This document shows, in pieces, positions 18,316 through 27,681 of a stretch of DNA of 37,014 nt (position 1 is its first letter; every line of letters starts with the position of its first letter). Both the position numbers and the translations under genes were made by a program. This DNA is from an uncultured Cryomorphaceae bacterium (GTDB taxonomy: Bacteria; Bacteroidota; Bacteroidia; Flavobacteriales; Schleiferiaceae): positions 1 through 37,014 of the forward strand of contig CAJXTR010000006.1 of assembly GCA_913060465.1 (NCBI GenBank), in the 5' to 3' direction. The notes beneath the pieces are model-generated. The model saw nothing but the letters and a program-made list of their open reading frames with translations, searched no databases and had not been told where the DNA came from.

Positions 18316-19680
18316 TTATAGCAAATCGTTTGCCAAGTTTGCTAGGGCAGAACGCTCTCCTTTCTCAAGGGTGATATGTGCGTACATATCATGTCCCTTA
18401 ACTCGGTCAACCAGGTAACTCAATCCGTTGGATTGTTCGTCCAAATACGGGGTGTCGATTTGACGTACATCTCCGGTGAAAATGAATTTAGCACCTTCAC
18501 CTGCTCGAGTTATAATAGTCTTTACTTCATGAGGCGTTAAGTTTTGGCTTTCGTCTACAATGAAGATAATATTGGCAAGTGATCGACCTCTGATGTACGC
18601 TAATGGTGTGATTACAATCTTTTCACGTTCAACCATTTCCTCCAACTGCTTGTATTCTTTGTCTCGGTCGCTGAAGGTGTTTTTAATAAACTTCAGGTTG
18701 TCCCAAAGTGGCTGCATGTATGGGTTGATTTTCTCCTTTGCATCACCGGGTAAATAACCTAAGTCTCTGTTAGATAATGGAACAATTGGGCGCGCGAGAT
18801 AAATTTGTTTGAAATCCCTGCGTTGTTCTAACGATGCAGCTAGGGCCACCAATGTTTTCCCTGTACCCGCAACTCCAGTCAAACTGACCAGTTTAATGTC
18901 TGGATTTAAAATTGCATGAATGGCAAAGGCTTGTTCAGCATTTCTTGGTTTTATCCCATAAACGCTTCTTTTCTCTACATGATCGAGGGTTTTATTGTGC
19001 GCGTTGTAGTACGCCAACCCAGAGCTGTTATCAGATTTTAGGATGTAAAAGCAGTTTGCCATTGGTGCGAAATCTGGATTTTCCGCAATCACATCATCAA
19101 TATCTAAGGATTTGTGCTCATAGAGATTAGAAAGGGTGGTGGCATTGAAATTCTCCACCGTGATTTTCCCTTTGAATAAGGAATCAACATCTTTGATTTT
19201 ACCCGTTAGGTAATCTTCAGATTTAAGCTCCAAGGCCTTCGCCTTAAGTCTTAAGTTAATATCCTTCGTAATTAAAATAGTCTCGCGCGTGGGCTCCTCG
19301 TCTGAAATGTTCAATGCTGCATTAATGATGCGATGATCCATTTTTCGACCGAGCACCTTTTCTGCATCTACACCCGTACGAGAGGTGTCCATAATCACTT
19401 TAATGGATCCTTTCCCGGGGCCATCTAGAGGAATCCAATTCGTAAAATCCTTGCCTTCTGTAATGCGGTCCAAGTTTCTAATGAACTCGCGCGCTTCATA
19501 ATTCTTTGAGTCGTGGCCTTTTTTAAACTCGTCCAATTCCTCCAATACAGAAATGGGAAGGACTACATCATGTTCCTCAAAACAGTTGATGGAGTTGTGG
19601 TCAAATAGAATTACAGAAGTGTCTAAAACAAAGATTTTTCTTGGTTTGGCGCCTTTAGCGCTCGCTTTCTTGGTAGGCAT
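18316..19680 (-). CDS. PhoH family protein (PIN domain fused to PhoH ATPase)
   Basis: PIN: KIFVLDTSVILFDHNSI; PhoH: LTGVAGTGKTLVALAASLEQR, FIVDESQNLTPHEVKTIITRAGEGAKFIFTGDVRQID. Confidence 0.93.
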   Translation of the reverse strand: MPTKKASAKGAKPRKIFVLDTSVILFDHNSINCFEEHDVVLPISVLEELDEFKKGHDSKNYEAREFIRNLDRITEGKDFTNWIPLDGPGKGSIKVIMDTSRTGVDAEKVLGRKMDHRIINAALNISDEEPTRETILITKDINLRLKAKALELKSEDYLTGKIKDVDSLFKGKITVENFNATTLSNLYEHKSLDIDDVIAENPDFAPMANCFYILKSDNSSGLAYYNAHNKTLDHVEKRSVYGIKPRNAEQAFAIHAILNPDIKLVSLTGVAGTGKTLVALAASLEQRRDFKQIYLARPIVPLSNRDLGYLPGDAKEKINPYMQPLWDNLKFIKNTFSDRDKEYKQLEEMVEREKIVITPLAYIRGRSLANIIFIVDESQNLTPHEVKTIITRAGEGAKFIFTGDVRQIDTPYLDEQSNGLSYLVDRVKGHDMYAHITLEKGERSALANLANDLL

Positions 19681-19773
19681 GCGATAATTGTTTGCAATTA
19701 AATTACCGCAAGTGGACGTTAGTTAGAAGTTAAGAATTGAAATCATCGACCAACTTACTAACCATACATTGTG

Positions 19774-19804
19774 AAAAAATAAGCCCGCGTTAAAAACGCG
19801 GGCT
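19774..19804 (-). terminator. Intrinsic terminator of pckA (minus strand)
   Basis: AGCCCGCGTT-AAA-AACGCGGGCT stem with a T-rich run on the minus strand; 28 nt past the pckA stop. Confidence 0.8.
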
Positions 19805-19832
19805 CGAACACAACACATCTACGTCTGGCTTA

Positions 19833-21434
19833 TTAAGCCGTTACATAGAGGCTAGGGGCACCTTTTAGGAGTTCGGCCGAAGCCTGATCCTTGTATTGTT
19901 CAAAATTGGCCTCGAACTTCTTAGCCAATGCAATGGCATTTTTATCATATGCATCACCATCTGCCCAAGTATTCTTAGGATTCAAAAGTTCATCGGGGAC
20001 CCCAGGGCAAGTAGTAGGCATGGCTAAGCCAAAAATGGGGTGTCTCTGGTAAGCTACCTGATCGAGTTTACCCTCTAAGGCAGCCGTAATCATTGCTCTG
20101 GTGTATCGAAGTTTAATTCGGTTACCCGTTCCGTAGGCGCCACCAACCCAACCTGTATTGATTAGCCATACGTTCACACCGGCCTCTTCCATTTTTGTGG
20201 ATAGCATATCAGCATAACGTGTCGGGTGCAAAGGCATAAAAGGCGCACCAAAACATGCGCTAAACACGGCCTTCGGCTCTGTTACGCCTTCCTCTGTACC
20301 TGCAACTTTTGCCGTGTAGCCGCTGATAAAATGGTAAGCTGCTTGATTTGGATCTAGTTTAGAGATCGGAGGTAATACGCCATAGGCATCCGCCGTTAGG
20401 AAGAATATGTTTTTGGGGTTGTTCGCCAAACTTTCTGGCTGGATGTTCTGTATATGCTCAATAGGGTAGCTCACCCTGGTATTCTGAGTAATGCTCGTAT
20501 TACTGAAATCTACATTGCCGTTTTCATCCATGATGATGTTCTCCAAAATGGCGTGCGGCTTAATAGCATTATAGATATCAGGTTCATTCTCTTGAGTCAA
20601 ATCAATGGCCTTTGCATAACATCCACCTTCAAAATTGAAAATGGTATTATCAGCACACCATCCGTGTTCGTCGTCGCCTATCAATTTTCGCGCTGGATCT
20701 GCACTTAGGGTAGTTTTACCTGTTCCACTGAGTCCAAAGAAAATAGCAGTATCACCATCTTCTCCCACGTTAGACGAACAGTGCATACTCAAGACATTCT
20801 TTTCATGTGGAAGAATGAAGTTCAATGCGCTAAAGATTCCTTTTTTGATTTCACCGGTGTAGCCGGTGCCGCCGATCAGAATGGTTTTTTCTGTAAAGCT
20901 TAGCACTGCGAAATTTTCTTGGCGTGTTCCATGTATTTCAGGATTAGCCATGAATCCAGGCGCATTCAATACGGTCCATTCGTGCTGAAAGTCTTCGAGA
21001 TCCGCCTCAGAAGGACGCAAAAACATATTGTAGGCGAACTGGTTCGACCAAGGAAATTCATTCACAACCCTGAGAGCCATCCGATAGGAAGGATGCGCGC
21101 CTGCAAATGCATCACGTACATACACGTCCTTATCATTGAGATAAGCACATAGATCGCGCTTTAATAGGTTGTAATGCTCTGTGGAAAAGGGCTTGTTAAT
21201 GGGCCCCCACCAAACAGAATCTGCGGTCTTTTGATCTTTAACAATGAAACGATCCTCTGGGCTTCTTCCGGTAAACTTTCCAGTTTCGATAGCAATAGCG
21301 CCTAATGAAGAACGAACGGCCATACCGCGTTCAAGACTATGTGCTTCAAGAGTATCGGGACTTAGGTTGCTATAAACAGCATTTGCTCTGATGCTCAATG
21401 AGCTCAGAAAATCCAGGTGGTTCTGGGTGGTCAT
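19833..21434 (-). CDS. pckA: Phosphoenolpyruvate carboxykinase (ATP)
   Basis: 533 aa; TGRSPEDRFIVKD, FFGLSGTGKTTLSADP, NTGWVGGAYGTGNRIKLRYTRAMI. Confidence 0.97.
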   Translation of the reverse strand: MTTQNHLDFLSSLSIRANAVYSNLSPDTLEAHSLERGMAVRSSLGAIAIETGKFTGRSPEDRFIVKDQKTADSVWWGPINKPFSTEHYNLLKRDLCAYLNDKDVYVRDAFAGAHPSYRMALRVVNEFPWSNQFAYNMFLRPSEADLEDFQHEWTVLNAPGFMANPEIHGTRQENFAVLSFTEKTILIGGTGYTGEIKKGIFSALNFILPHEKNVLSMHCSSNVGEDGDTAIFFGLSGTGKTTLSADPARKLIGDDEHGWCADNTIFNFEGGCYAKAIDLTQENEPDIYNAIKPHAILENIIMDENGNVDFSNTSITQNTRVSYPIEHIQNIQPESLANNPKNIFFLTADAYGVLPPISKLDPNQAAYHFISGYTAKVAGTEEGVTEPKAVFSACFGAPFMPLHPTRYADMLSTKMEEAGVNVWLINTGWVGGAYGTGNRIKLRYTRAMITAALEGKLDQVAYQRHPIFGLAMPTTCPGVPDELLNPKNTWADGDAYDKNAIALAKKFEANFEQYKDQASAELLKGAPSLYVTA

Positions 21435-21468
21435 GACAATAAGTGGTTGGTTCTATAATAGGTATGGA

Positions 21469-21476
21469 CAAAGTTA
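21469..21476 (-). promoter_or_regulatory. Bacteroidota -7 box (TAACTTTG) of pckA
   Basis: Minus strand TAACTTTG, exact TAnnTTTG match, 34 nt upstream of the pckA ATG. Confidence 0.55.
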
Positions 21477-21480
21477 GCAG

Positions 21481-21498
21481 GTCATTTTATAAAATGAC
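21481..21498. promoter_or_regulatory. Perfect 18-bp palindrome GTCATTTTATAAAATGAC, candidate operator of pckA
   Basis: Exact self-reverse-complement, 4 nt upstream of the pckA -7 box. Confidence 0.5.
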
Positions 21499-21552
21499 TT
21501 TCTGTAGGCAAAAATTATCCTCCAATTCTCAAAATTTATCCCAAGCCCCTGA

Positions 21553-21903
21553 CTATGCCTTCTTTGGCCACCAAAGAGAGAGCCAACCCGCGACAAAAAG
21601 TAGTCCGCCAATAGGGGTTAATGGACCTAAAATGCGAAGATCTATTCCCAATAATCGATCGAAAACGAGTAGATATATGCTAAATGAAAAGAATAAAATA
21701 CCAAGCATCCATAACCGCATGGTACTTTTTCGATTCTCATCATTCGCCACAGCGAGTAGCGCGACACTATGCACGAGTTGGTAGAGAACGGCTGTTTTAA
21801 ACGAGGCCATTTCTTCAGGCGATAAAACATCTTGTAGAGCATGTGCACCTAAGGCACCGAGAATCACGGCACTCGCGCCGAAAAAAGGAACAAAACTTTT
21901 CAT
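21553..21903 (-). CDS. DUF423 family membrane protein
   Basis: 116 aa; FFGASAVILGALGAHALQDVLSPEEMASFKTAVLYQLVHSVALL, PIGGLLFVAGWLSL. Confidence 0.9.
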   Translation of the reverse strand: MKSFVPFFGASAVILGALGAHALQDVLSPEEMASFKTAVLYQLVHSVALLAVANDENRKSTMRLWMLGILFFSFSIYLLVFDRLLGIDLRILGPLTPIGGLLFVAGWLSLWWPKKA

Positions 21904-21985
21904 AGATCTAAGATAGTAAAGGAGGGCATCGATTCAGTTGTTATATTTAACACGCTAACTTTTATTACAGTTATATTTTCAACAT

Positions 21986-23344
21986 ATGTCAAAACGTATT
22001 GTCCTTATTGGTGCCGGGTTAAGTACCCAAAGTTTAGTTCCTTATTTAAAGGACCGATTAGATTCAAATGGATGGTATTTGCGTGTGTTGGATAGAGATT
22101 TAGAAGTGGCTCAGCAACGACTTAATGGTGCTAATGAGACATGTTCGGCTGGTGCTTTGGATATCCAAGACCAAGAAGCGCTAGAGCAAGAGGTTAAAGG
22201 GGCACATTTGGTTATTTCAATGGTACCTGCCCATATGCATATGAACATTGCTAAAACGGCATTGAAATTTGGAGCGCATCTGGTTACAGCAAGTTACAGC
22301 ACCCCAGAAATGCAGGCCTTGAACACTGAAGCTCAGGCTGCGGGATTAGTCTTTTTGAATGAATGTGGGCTGGATCCCGGCATAGATCACATGAGCGCAA
22401 TGAAACTTCTCGATCAGATTCGTGGTGAAGGAGGTAAGGTGGTACTCTTTGAGAGCTTCACCGGTGGGTTGCTGAGTCCGGAATCTGAGGCGGGTAACCC
22501 TTGGCGTTACAAATTTACTTGGAACCCGAGAAACGTGGTTCTCGCCGGGCAGGGAGGTGCCGTAAAATTCATTCAAGAAGGGAAGTACAAGTACATTCCT
22601 CCTCATATGGTATTTCGACGTACAGAATTCATGGACGTCGAGGGTTTCGGCCGATTTGAGGGCATTGCAAACCGCGATAGCTTGAAATACCGCGAGGTTT
22701 ATGGGCTGGAAAATGTAGAGACGCTGTATCGCGGTACGTTGAGAAGACCTGGATATGCTCGAGCCTGGGACTGTTTCGTAAAGTTGGGAATGACCGATGA
22801 TTCCTATCAAATTGCCAATACTCACTTGCTTTCATTTAGAGAATTTACCAACCTATTCTTGGCATATAATCCAAGTGATAGTGTCGAATTAAAACTGAAG
22901 TATTATTTGGGCATACCTCAAGATTCTGATCTTATGGATAAACTGGTATGGGCAGGTCTTTTCTCTTCTCAAATGTTCCCGTTCGAGAGCGCTACACCGG
23001 CGCAATGCTTAGAATACATACTACGCCAAGTTTGGACGCTGAAGCCCGAAGACCGCGATTTGATAGTAATGTATCATAAAATAGGCTGGGAGCGTGACGG
23101 GGAACGTTTCATGGTGGAAAGTTCCATGGGTGTAGAAGGAGAGAGCGCCACCAAAACAGCGATGGCAGCAACCGTTGGTTTGCCTTTGGGAATCGCCACG
23201 CGCCTAATCTTAGAAGGGAAGATTGAAACAACTGGGGTCCAATTACCTATGACGGCACAATGGTACAACCCGATTCTGGATGAGCTGGAATCAGATCATG
23301 GTGTCCGATTTTTCGAGAAATCGGTCCCGTATTCGGGATACTAA
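21986..23344 (+). CDS. Saccharopine dehydrogenase family protein (saccharopine reductase-like)
   Basis: 452 aa; N-terminal Rossmann IVLIGAGLSTQSLVPYL; FLNECGLDPGIDHMSAMKLLDQI; ESFTGGLLSPESEAGNPWRYKFTWNPRNVVLAGQGGAVKF. Confidence 0.9.
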   Translation: MSKRIVLIGAGLSTQSLVPYLKDRLDSNGWYLRVLDRDLEVAQQRLNGANETCSAGALDIQDQEALEQEVKGAHLVISMVPAHMHMNIAKTALKFGAHLVTASYSTPEMQALNTEAQAAGLVFLNECGLDPGIDHMSAMKLLDQIRGEGGKVVLFESFTGGLLSPESEAGNPWRYKFTWNPRNVVLAGQGGAVKFIQEGKYKYIPPHMVFRRTEFMDVEGFGRFEGIANRDSLKYREVYGLENVETLYRGTLRRPGYARAWDCFVKLGMTDDSYQIANTHLLSFREFTNLFLAYNPSDSVELKLKYYLGIPQDSDLMDKLVWAGLFSSQMFPFESATPAQCLEYILRQVWTLKPEDRDLIVMYHKIGWERDGERFMVESSMGVEGESATKTAMAATVGLPLGIATRLILEGKIETTGVQLPMTAQWYNPILDELESDHGVRFFEKSVPYSGY

Positions 23345-24066
23345 AGACTTGCGTAAAAAGGTGAAAGTACTTCTCTAGCTTCAGAAGTGTAGCACTGATT
23401 GCTTTCGTAAAGAGTGATTTTACGACGTTGTGGTTCAGATACTTCCTGCTTGGTCAAAGAATAGATACATCGATTTGCGGACCTATTTTCCTTTGGATGT
23501 ACATGAATAATGCTGTTCAAATACAGTCCCTCATCTAAGGCCTCATCTAAAAATCGGTCGGACTGATCACACGGTAAAATCACCCAAAAGCAACCCGAGG
23601 TTTTCAAAAGACGGGCAGCATTGTGCACCAAACTCTTAAAATCTAGGGTCAACGCATGACGCGCTGCTGCTACACCTGCATCCATCTTCGTAGGTCCGTC
23701 CTCGAAGTAGGGAGGATTACTGACGATAATATCGTAGAGTAAATTCAATTCGAACTCTTGAATAGGCTCGTGATAGCAAACCATACGATTCGCGAAAGGA
23801 CTGTCCTTAAAGTTCGCGGTTGCCTGTTTTGCGCTAGGACCATGGATTTCAACCGCATCAACATAGGCCTTTGGGAAGCGCTGTGCCAGCTGCATAGCAA
23901 TGACTCCACTACCGGTTCCAATGTCCAAGGCATGCTGGACATCAAGTGGACCTAGGTGTTCGCCTGCAATAGCACCTAGTAGGCAGCCATCGGTATTCAC
24001 GCGCATTGCACATTGATCATGCGCAACGCTAAACTCTTTCATTTCGAACGGTTTGAGGTAATTCAT
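23341..24066 (-). CDS. tRNA1(Val) (adenine(37)-N6)-methyltransferase-like protein (TrmN6/YfiC family)
   Basis: 241 aa; ALDIGTGSGVIAMQLAQRFP, DIIVSNPPYFEDGP (NPPY motif). Confidence 0.85.
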   Translation of the reverse strand: MNYLKPFEMKEFSVAHDQCAMRVNTDGCLLGAIAGEHLGPLDVQHALDIGTGSGVIAMQLAQRFPKAYVDAVEIHGPSAKQATANFKDSPFANRMVCYHEPIQEFELNLLYDIIVSNPPYFEDGPTKMDAGVAAARHALTLDFKSLVHNAARLLKTSGCFWVILPCDQSDRFLDEALDEGLYLNSIIHVHPKENRSANRCIYSLTKQEVSEPQRRKITLYESNQCYTSEAREVLSPFYASL

Positions 24067-24491
24067 ACGCCTCCGGACAAACTAAAAATCTTTGGACGCA
24101 AGGTGAAGAAATAGATGATATTCACCAAAGCAAATACGAAGTAAATGAAATTTGATTCGACCAATGTATAGGTGAGAAGTAGAACGGTTCCTAGTTCGAC
24201 CATAATCCACTGCCAAATATGAATCTTTGTTAAAATCTTAAGTTTTTCCTCAAGTTCTTCAGTATGGCTGATTTTCAACATGCCTTTGTTCCAAATGGTT
24301 CGACCTAAGGAGTCAAGGACTATCGCGACAATAGGGATTACGATATGGTTTAATTGGCCCAAGATGAACTCAATAACAGCATTTTCCTGTGCAGCATATA
24401 GTACAATGGTTGTGATAACCAGCTGTGCCATCAGCAATACAGAATAAATCAGTTGTAATGAACTGGGATCGTATGCGGGTTTTTCATTCAT
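24063..24491 (-). CDS. Hypothetical multi-TM membrane protein
   Basis: 142-aa ORF with four hydrophobic segments, overlapping the trmN6-like gene by 4 nt. Confidence 0.65.
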   Translation of the reverse strand: MNEKPAYDPSSLQLIYSVLLMAQLVITTIVLYAAQENAVIEFILGQLNHIVIPIVAIVLDSLGRTIWNKGMLKISHTEELEEKLKILTKIHIWQWIMVELGTVLLLTYTLVESNFIYFVFALVNIIYFFTLRPKIFSLSGGV

Positions 24492-24497
24492 CTTCTG

Positions 24498-25010
24498 TTA
24501 CAGGTCAAGTAAACCTTCTGGTAACTCAAGATAAATGATTTTTTTCGCCTTATCTAGGCTTGAAATGAAAGGATCCACGGCGGGAATGAGATGTTCGCTT
24601 GATTCAGATGAAACAACGAACAAGTTTTGGCTAGTATTCTCTACCACATCTACAATTTTGCCGATAGAATTGCCCTTGACTACTACGTCATAACCAATGA
24701 TCGCTTTGTCATAATACAGGTCATCTTCAACTTCGGGAAACATGCTTTGTGGCAAATAGGCATCGCGTCCGACTAATGCACTGGCTTGTTCAGGACTGAT
24801 GTCCTCAAAGTACACGAGCAGCTTTTTGCCGTTAAGTTTGCCCTTTTGAGCAAAAAAAAATGGAACCAGCTCTTGGTTAATTTCCAAGAAAACTGATTCC
24901 AAATCTTTAAAGAATTGTGGGGTAGAGGAATCGATATGTAATATCAATCCACCTTTGTACCCGTGGAGTTTTGTGATTTTACCTAGTGAAAAGCACTGCT
25001 CCTTTTGCAC
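24498..25010 (-). CDS. rimM: 16S rRNA processing protein RimM
   Basis: 170 aa; FSLGKITKLHGYKGGLILHID; PRC-barrel YDKAIIGYDVV...IGKIVDVVENTSQNLFVV; 3' of rpsP. Confidence 0.92.
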   Translation of the reverse strand: MQKEQCFSLGKITKLHGYKGGLILHIDSSTPQFFKDLESVFLEINQELVPFFFAQKGKLNGKKLLVYFEDISPEQASALVGRDAYLPQSMFPEVEDDLYYDKAIIGYDVVVKGNSIGKIVDVVENTSQNLFVVSSESSEHLIPAVDPFISSLDKAKKIIYLELPEGLLDL

Positions 25011-25012
25011 AA

Positions 25013-25570
25013 TTACTCTGCGCTTTCCTCTGCAGGAGCTTCTTCTGCTTCAGCAGCAACTTCTTCAGTTACCTCTTCTGCAGCTTCTTCACTAGCTTCT
25101 ACTTCTTCAGCTGGGGCATTTGCAGCAGCAATAGCAGCTACACGTGCATTGTTTACTTCAGCTTCAGCAGCCAAACGGACAGATTTCGCTTTCGCATCTG
25201 CACTAGCCAATGACTCTACTTTGTTTTGAATCTTAGACTCCTTTTCGTTAGTCCAAGCATCAAATTTTGCTTCAGCTTGCTCTTCGGTCAAGGCACCTTT
25301 ACGAACACCTTCTAGCAAGTGCTTCTTCATCATTACACCACGGTAAGATAGAATTGCACGAGCAGTATCCGTTGGTTGAGCACCTTTCATTACCCAAGAT
25401 AGGGCTGAATCAAAGTTTAGATCGATTGTTGCTGGGTTGGTGTTCGGGTTGTACGTACCTAGTTTCTCGATGAAACGACCGTCACGCTTTGCGCGAGAGT
25501 CAGCCACTACGATTGAGTAAATAGGACGAGCTTTGCGTCCACCGCGTTGCAAACGAATCTTTGTTGCCAT
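25013..25570 (-). CDS. rpsP: 30S ribosomal protein S16 with long Ala/Glu-rich C-terminal extension
   Basis: [42 protein letters not shown]; 185 aa, about 100 residues longer than canonical S16. Confidence 0.96.
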   Translation of the reverse strand: MATKIRLQRGGRKARPIYSIVVADSRAKRDGRFIEKLGTYNPNTNPATIDLNFDSALSWVMKGAQPTDTARAILSYRGVMMKKHLLEGVRKGALTEEQAEAKFDAWTNEKESKIQNKVESLASADAKAKSVRLAAEAEVNNARVAAIAAANAPAEEVEASEEAAEEVTEEVAAEAEEAPAEESAE

Positions 25571-25624
25571 AATTAATTGTTTTACAAGGGTCCGAAACCC
25601 AGTTAATTAATAATTAATGAGCGG

Positions 25625-25632
25625 CAAAAGTA
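25625..25632 (-). promoter_or_regulatory. Bacteroidota -7 box (TACTTTTG) of rpsP-rimM
   Basis: Exact TAnnTTTG match on the minus strand, 54 nt upstream of the rpsP ATG. Confidence 0.4.
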
Positions 25633-25666
25633 CGTAAAGAAAATCAAAGACTACACTAGGTAGAAA

Positions 25667-26650
25667 TTATCTTTCAATATGGATAAGTTTTGATCCTTCT
25701 GTTTCCATATTAAAATCGAAGGGTGTAGCGCCAACCGAATGCATAGCAGCATCAAGTGCACCATGTACATTTTCCGGTGCGTAGAAAAGCATAAAGCCAC
25801 CGCCACCTGCTCCCAATAGTTTTCCGCCAAGTGCACCGGCAGCGAGCCCTGCATCATAGGTATTGGTTATTTGCGGCGTTGTAATTCCAGATGCCAGACG
25901 TTGTTTGAGTAGCCAATTTTCATGCAACAAAGCCCCAAAAGAATCCAAATCACCAGCTTCAATACAATCACGCAGTTTATACACGAGCCCAACCATTGTT
26001 TCCAAAGCTTTAAACTTGTCTTCTGCGGACGTGTTTTTCTTTTGTTCAGCGAGTATTGCACTAGCAGAACGTTGATTGCCAAGATAGTAGAGTTTTAGGT
26101 TTTGGTCCAATTGGTCACGGACCTCTGGCGAAATATTCACAGGTTCTACAGTAACCGTTCCGTCAGTATTGAATTCAATCACGTTTAGGCCCCCATAGGC
26201 TGCGGCATATTGGTCTTGCTTTCCAATGGGTTCTCCCAATAAATCAATTTCAATCCTACAAGCCCCTGCACCGAGAGATTCCTTAGAAACTTCATGGCCT
26301 ATGTAGGTATTTAAATTATGTAACAAGCCAACAGTGAAGCTTGAACTGCTCCCCATGCCTGTGCCACCTGGGATATCAGCGATTGAACTTACCTCAATAC
26401 CGTTCAGATTGAAATCACTTAAAACGGTACGTAAAATCGGGTGTTTTAAATCTTCAATACGATCGACAGTCTCCGTTAATGAGTATTTACAACGCACCTT
26501 ATCCGCTTCAAAGTATTTGTGTGTGCTGATGTACATGTATTTGTTGATGCTCGTGCTGAGCACGGCACCTTTTTGCTTTTCAAAGAAGGCAGGTAAATCA
26601 CTACCGCCGCCAACAAAAGAAATGCGGAATGGGGTCTTGGTTATAATCAT
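25667..26650 (-). CDS. GHMP kinase, D-glycero-D-manno-heptose 7-phosphate kinase (HddA)-like
   Basis: 327 aa; ITKTPFRISFVGGGSDLPAFF, PGGTGMGSSSSFTVGLLHNL, LLGAGGGGFMLFYAP. Confidence 0.85.
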   Translation of the reverse strand: MIITKTPFRISFVGGGSDLPAFFEKQKGAVLSTSINKYMYISTHKYFEADKVRCKYSLTETVDRIEDLKHPILRTVLSDFNLNGIEVSSIADIPGGTGMGSSSSFTVGLLHNLNTYIGHEVSKESLGAGACRIEIDLLGEPIGKQDQYAAAYGGLNVIEFNTDGTVTVEPVNISPEVRDQLDQNLKLYYLGNQRSASAILAEQKKNTSAEDKFKALETMVGLVYKLRDCIEAGDLDSFGALLHENWLLKQRLASGITTPQITNTYDAGLAAGALGGKLLGAGGGGFMLFYAPENVHGALDAAMHSVGATPFDFNMETEGSKLIHIER

Positions 26651-26753
26651 GCGCCTAAAATAGGCTATTGTGTGGATAACCTAAAGTTTTCAAATCCCAC
26701 AATTTTATTGAAATGACCTCGTAGTTTTAGAATGAACATTAAATAACCATGTC

Positions 26754-26879
26754 ATGTACAAAATCAGAAAAACAATCATGAGATGGGTAGAAGCCTATTT
26801 TTTTCGAAGGCGTAACCTATCTATCGTAGCCCTAACTGCCATTAATACAAAATCTTATAACATGATCTACTATGTATAA
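26754..26879 (+). CDS. Putative 41-aa basic microprotein MYKIRKTIMRWVEAYFFRRRNLSIVALTAINTKSYNMIYYV
   Basis: Read by eye: ATG 26754, TAA 26877-26879; overlaps the next ORF start (26872) by 8 nt. Below the track cut-off. Confidence 0.4.
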   Translation: MYKIRKTIMRWVEAYFFRRRNLSIVALTAINTKSYNMIYYV

Positions 26880-27258
26880 TAGTTCCAACTTAATCCAGAG
26901 CAAGAGCTCTTTTTACTTGCAACAAACCGCACATAATATTTTATCTTATTTCCATTATTTGAAGGGGCAGCCTATATATGATAACATGCTGAGTTGCCAT
27001 ACTCGTATGACCGATGTAATCTGCAACTACCATTCTATTGGAGGTATTGAGCGTCAGATTTCTCACTATGGCGTTTTTATCCAATTAGTTATAGAATTCA
27101 AAACCATGATCGATCTCATGCTCAAGCGTGGCTTGGAATTTCCTGGTTTGGCATATACTATAATGGAGGTAGAAAATTTATATAAACTGTTGCAGGAGGA
27201 ACTGTTAAAGATGCGGGTATACCAGCTTCAGATTCAACTAATCCTGAAATCTAAATAG
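26872..27258 (+). CDS. Hypothetical helical protein (orphan A)
   Basis: 128-aa ORF; helix-rich composition; 2 nt before the next co-directional ORF. Confidence 0.6.
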   Translation: MYNSSNLIQSKSSFYLQQTAHNILSYFHYLKGQPIYDNMLSCHTRMTDVICNYHSIGGIERQISHYGVFIQLVIEFKTMIDLMLKRGLEFPGLAYTIMEVENLYKLLQEELLKMRVYQLQIQLILKSK

Positions 27259-27260
27259 CC

Positions 27261-27677
27261 ATGAATACAGCACTTTCGCAGCCTATTTATCAAGAGTCGT
27301 TGTCCATCAATAGGACCATACAACAATTGACTAGAGGCTATCATAGTAATGGTACATTTAATCTTGCCTTTAAAATAAAGGATGATATCATCGCTATTTG
27401 CAATGACCTAGATCAAGGTGTGAGCGCTCGCTTTGAGCATACCTTCCTATCGTACTATAAGAATGCGCTCAATAGAACAGCGTTGCTGATAGAGCACATG
27501 GAGATCGCTAATAAGGCACACATGTTGAAAGGTGAAGGTTTTCCAGATAGCTTGTTCATTCGAGTGAGATTACTTCATAAGAAAATGGAACTCATGCTTG
27601 AGATGATTCAATCTGAAGTACCAGTTGATTTTCTGACTCTTTCGGCTTGGGCACGGCAAAAACTAGCGTTAAGTTAG
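27261..27677 (+). CDS. Hypothetical helical protein (orphan B), probably distantly related to orphan A
   Basis: 138-aa ORF; C-terminal MLKGEGFPDSLFIRVRLLHKKMELMLEMIQSEV resembles MLKRGLEFPGLAYTIMEVENLYKLLQEELLKM of A. Confidence 0.6.
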   Translation: MNTALSQPIYQESLSINRTIQQLTRGYHSNGTFNLAFKIKDDIIAICNDLDQGVSARFEHTFLSYYKNALNRTALLIEHMEIANKAHMLKGEGFPDSLFIRVRLLHKKMELMLEMIQSEVPVDFLTLSAWARQKLALS

Positions 27678-27681
27678 CAGT

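Noticed and set aside
22346-22835. 159-aa and 68-aa minus-strand ORFs inside the saccharopine dehydrogenase-like gene
   Set aside because: Antisense to a clear conserved CDS; no family resemblance and no start context.
23302-23328. Hairpin CCGATTT-TTCGAG-AAATCGG at the 3' end of the saccharopine dehydrogenase-like gene
   Set aside because: Weak, inside the CDS, no T-run; not supported as a terminator.
24986-25229. Two plus-strand ORFs (75 and 74 aa) with Phe/Ser-rich and Ala/Ser-rich sequence
   Set aside because: They are antisense readings of the low-complexity Ala/Glu tail of rpsP, not independent genes.
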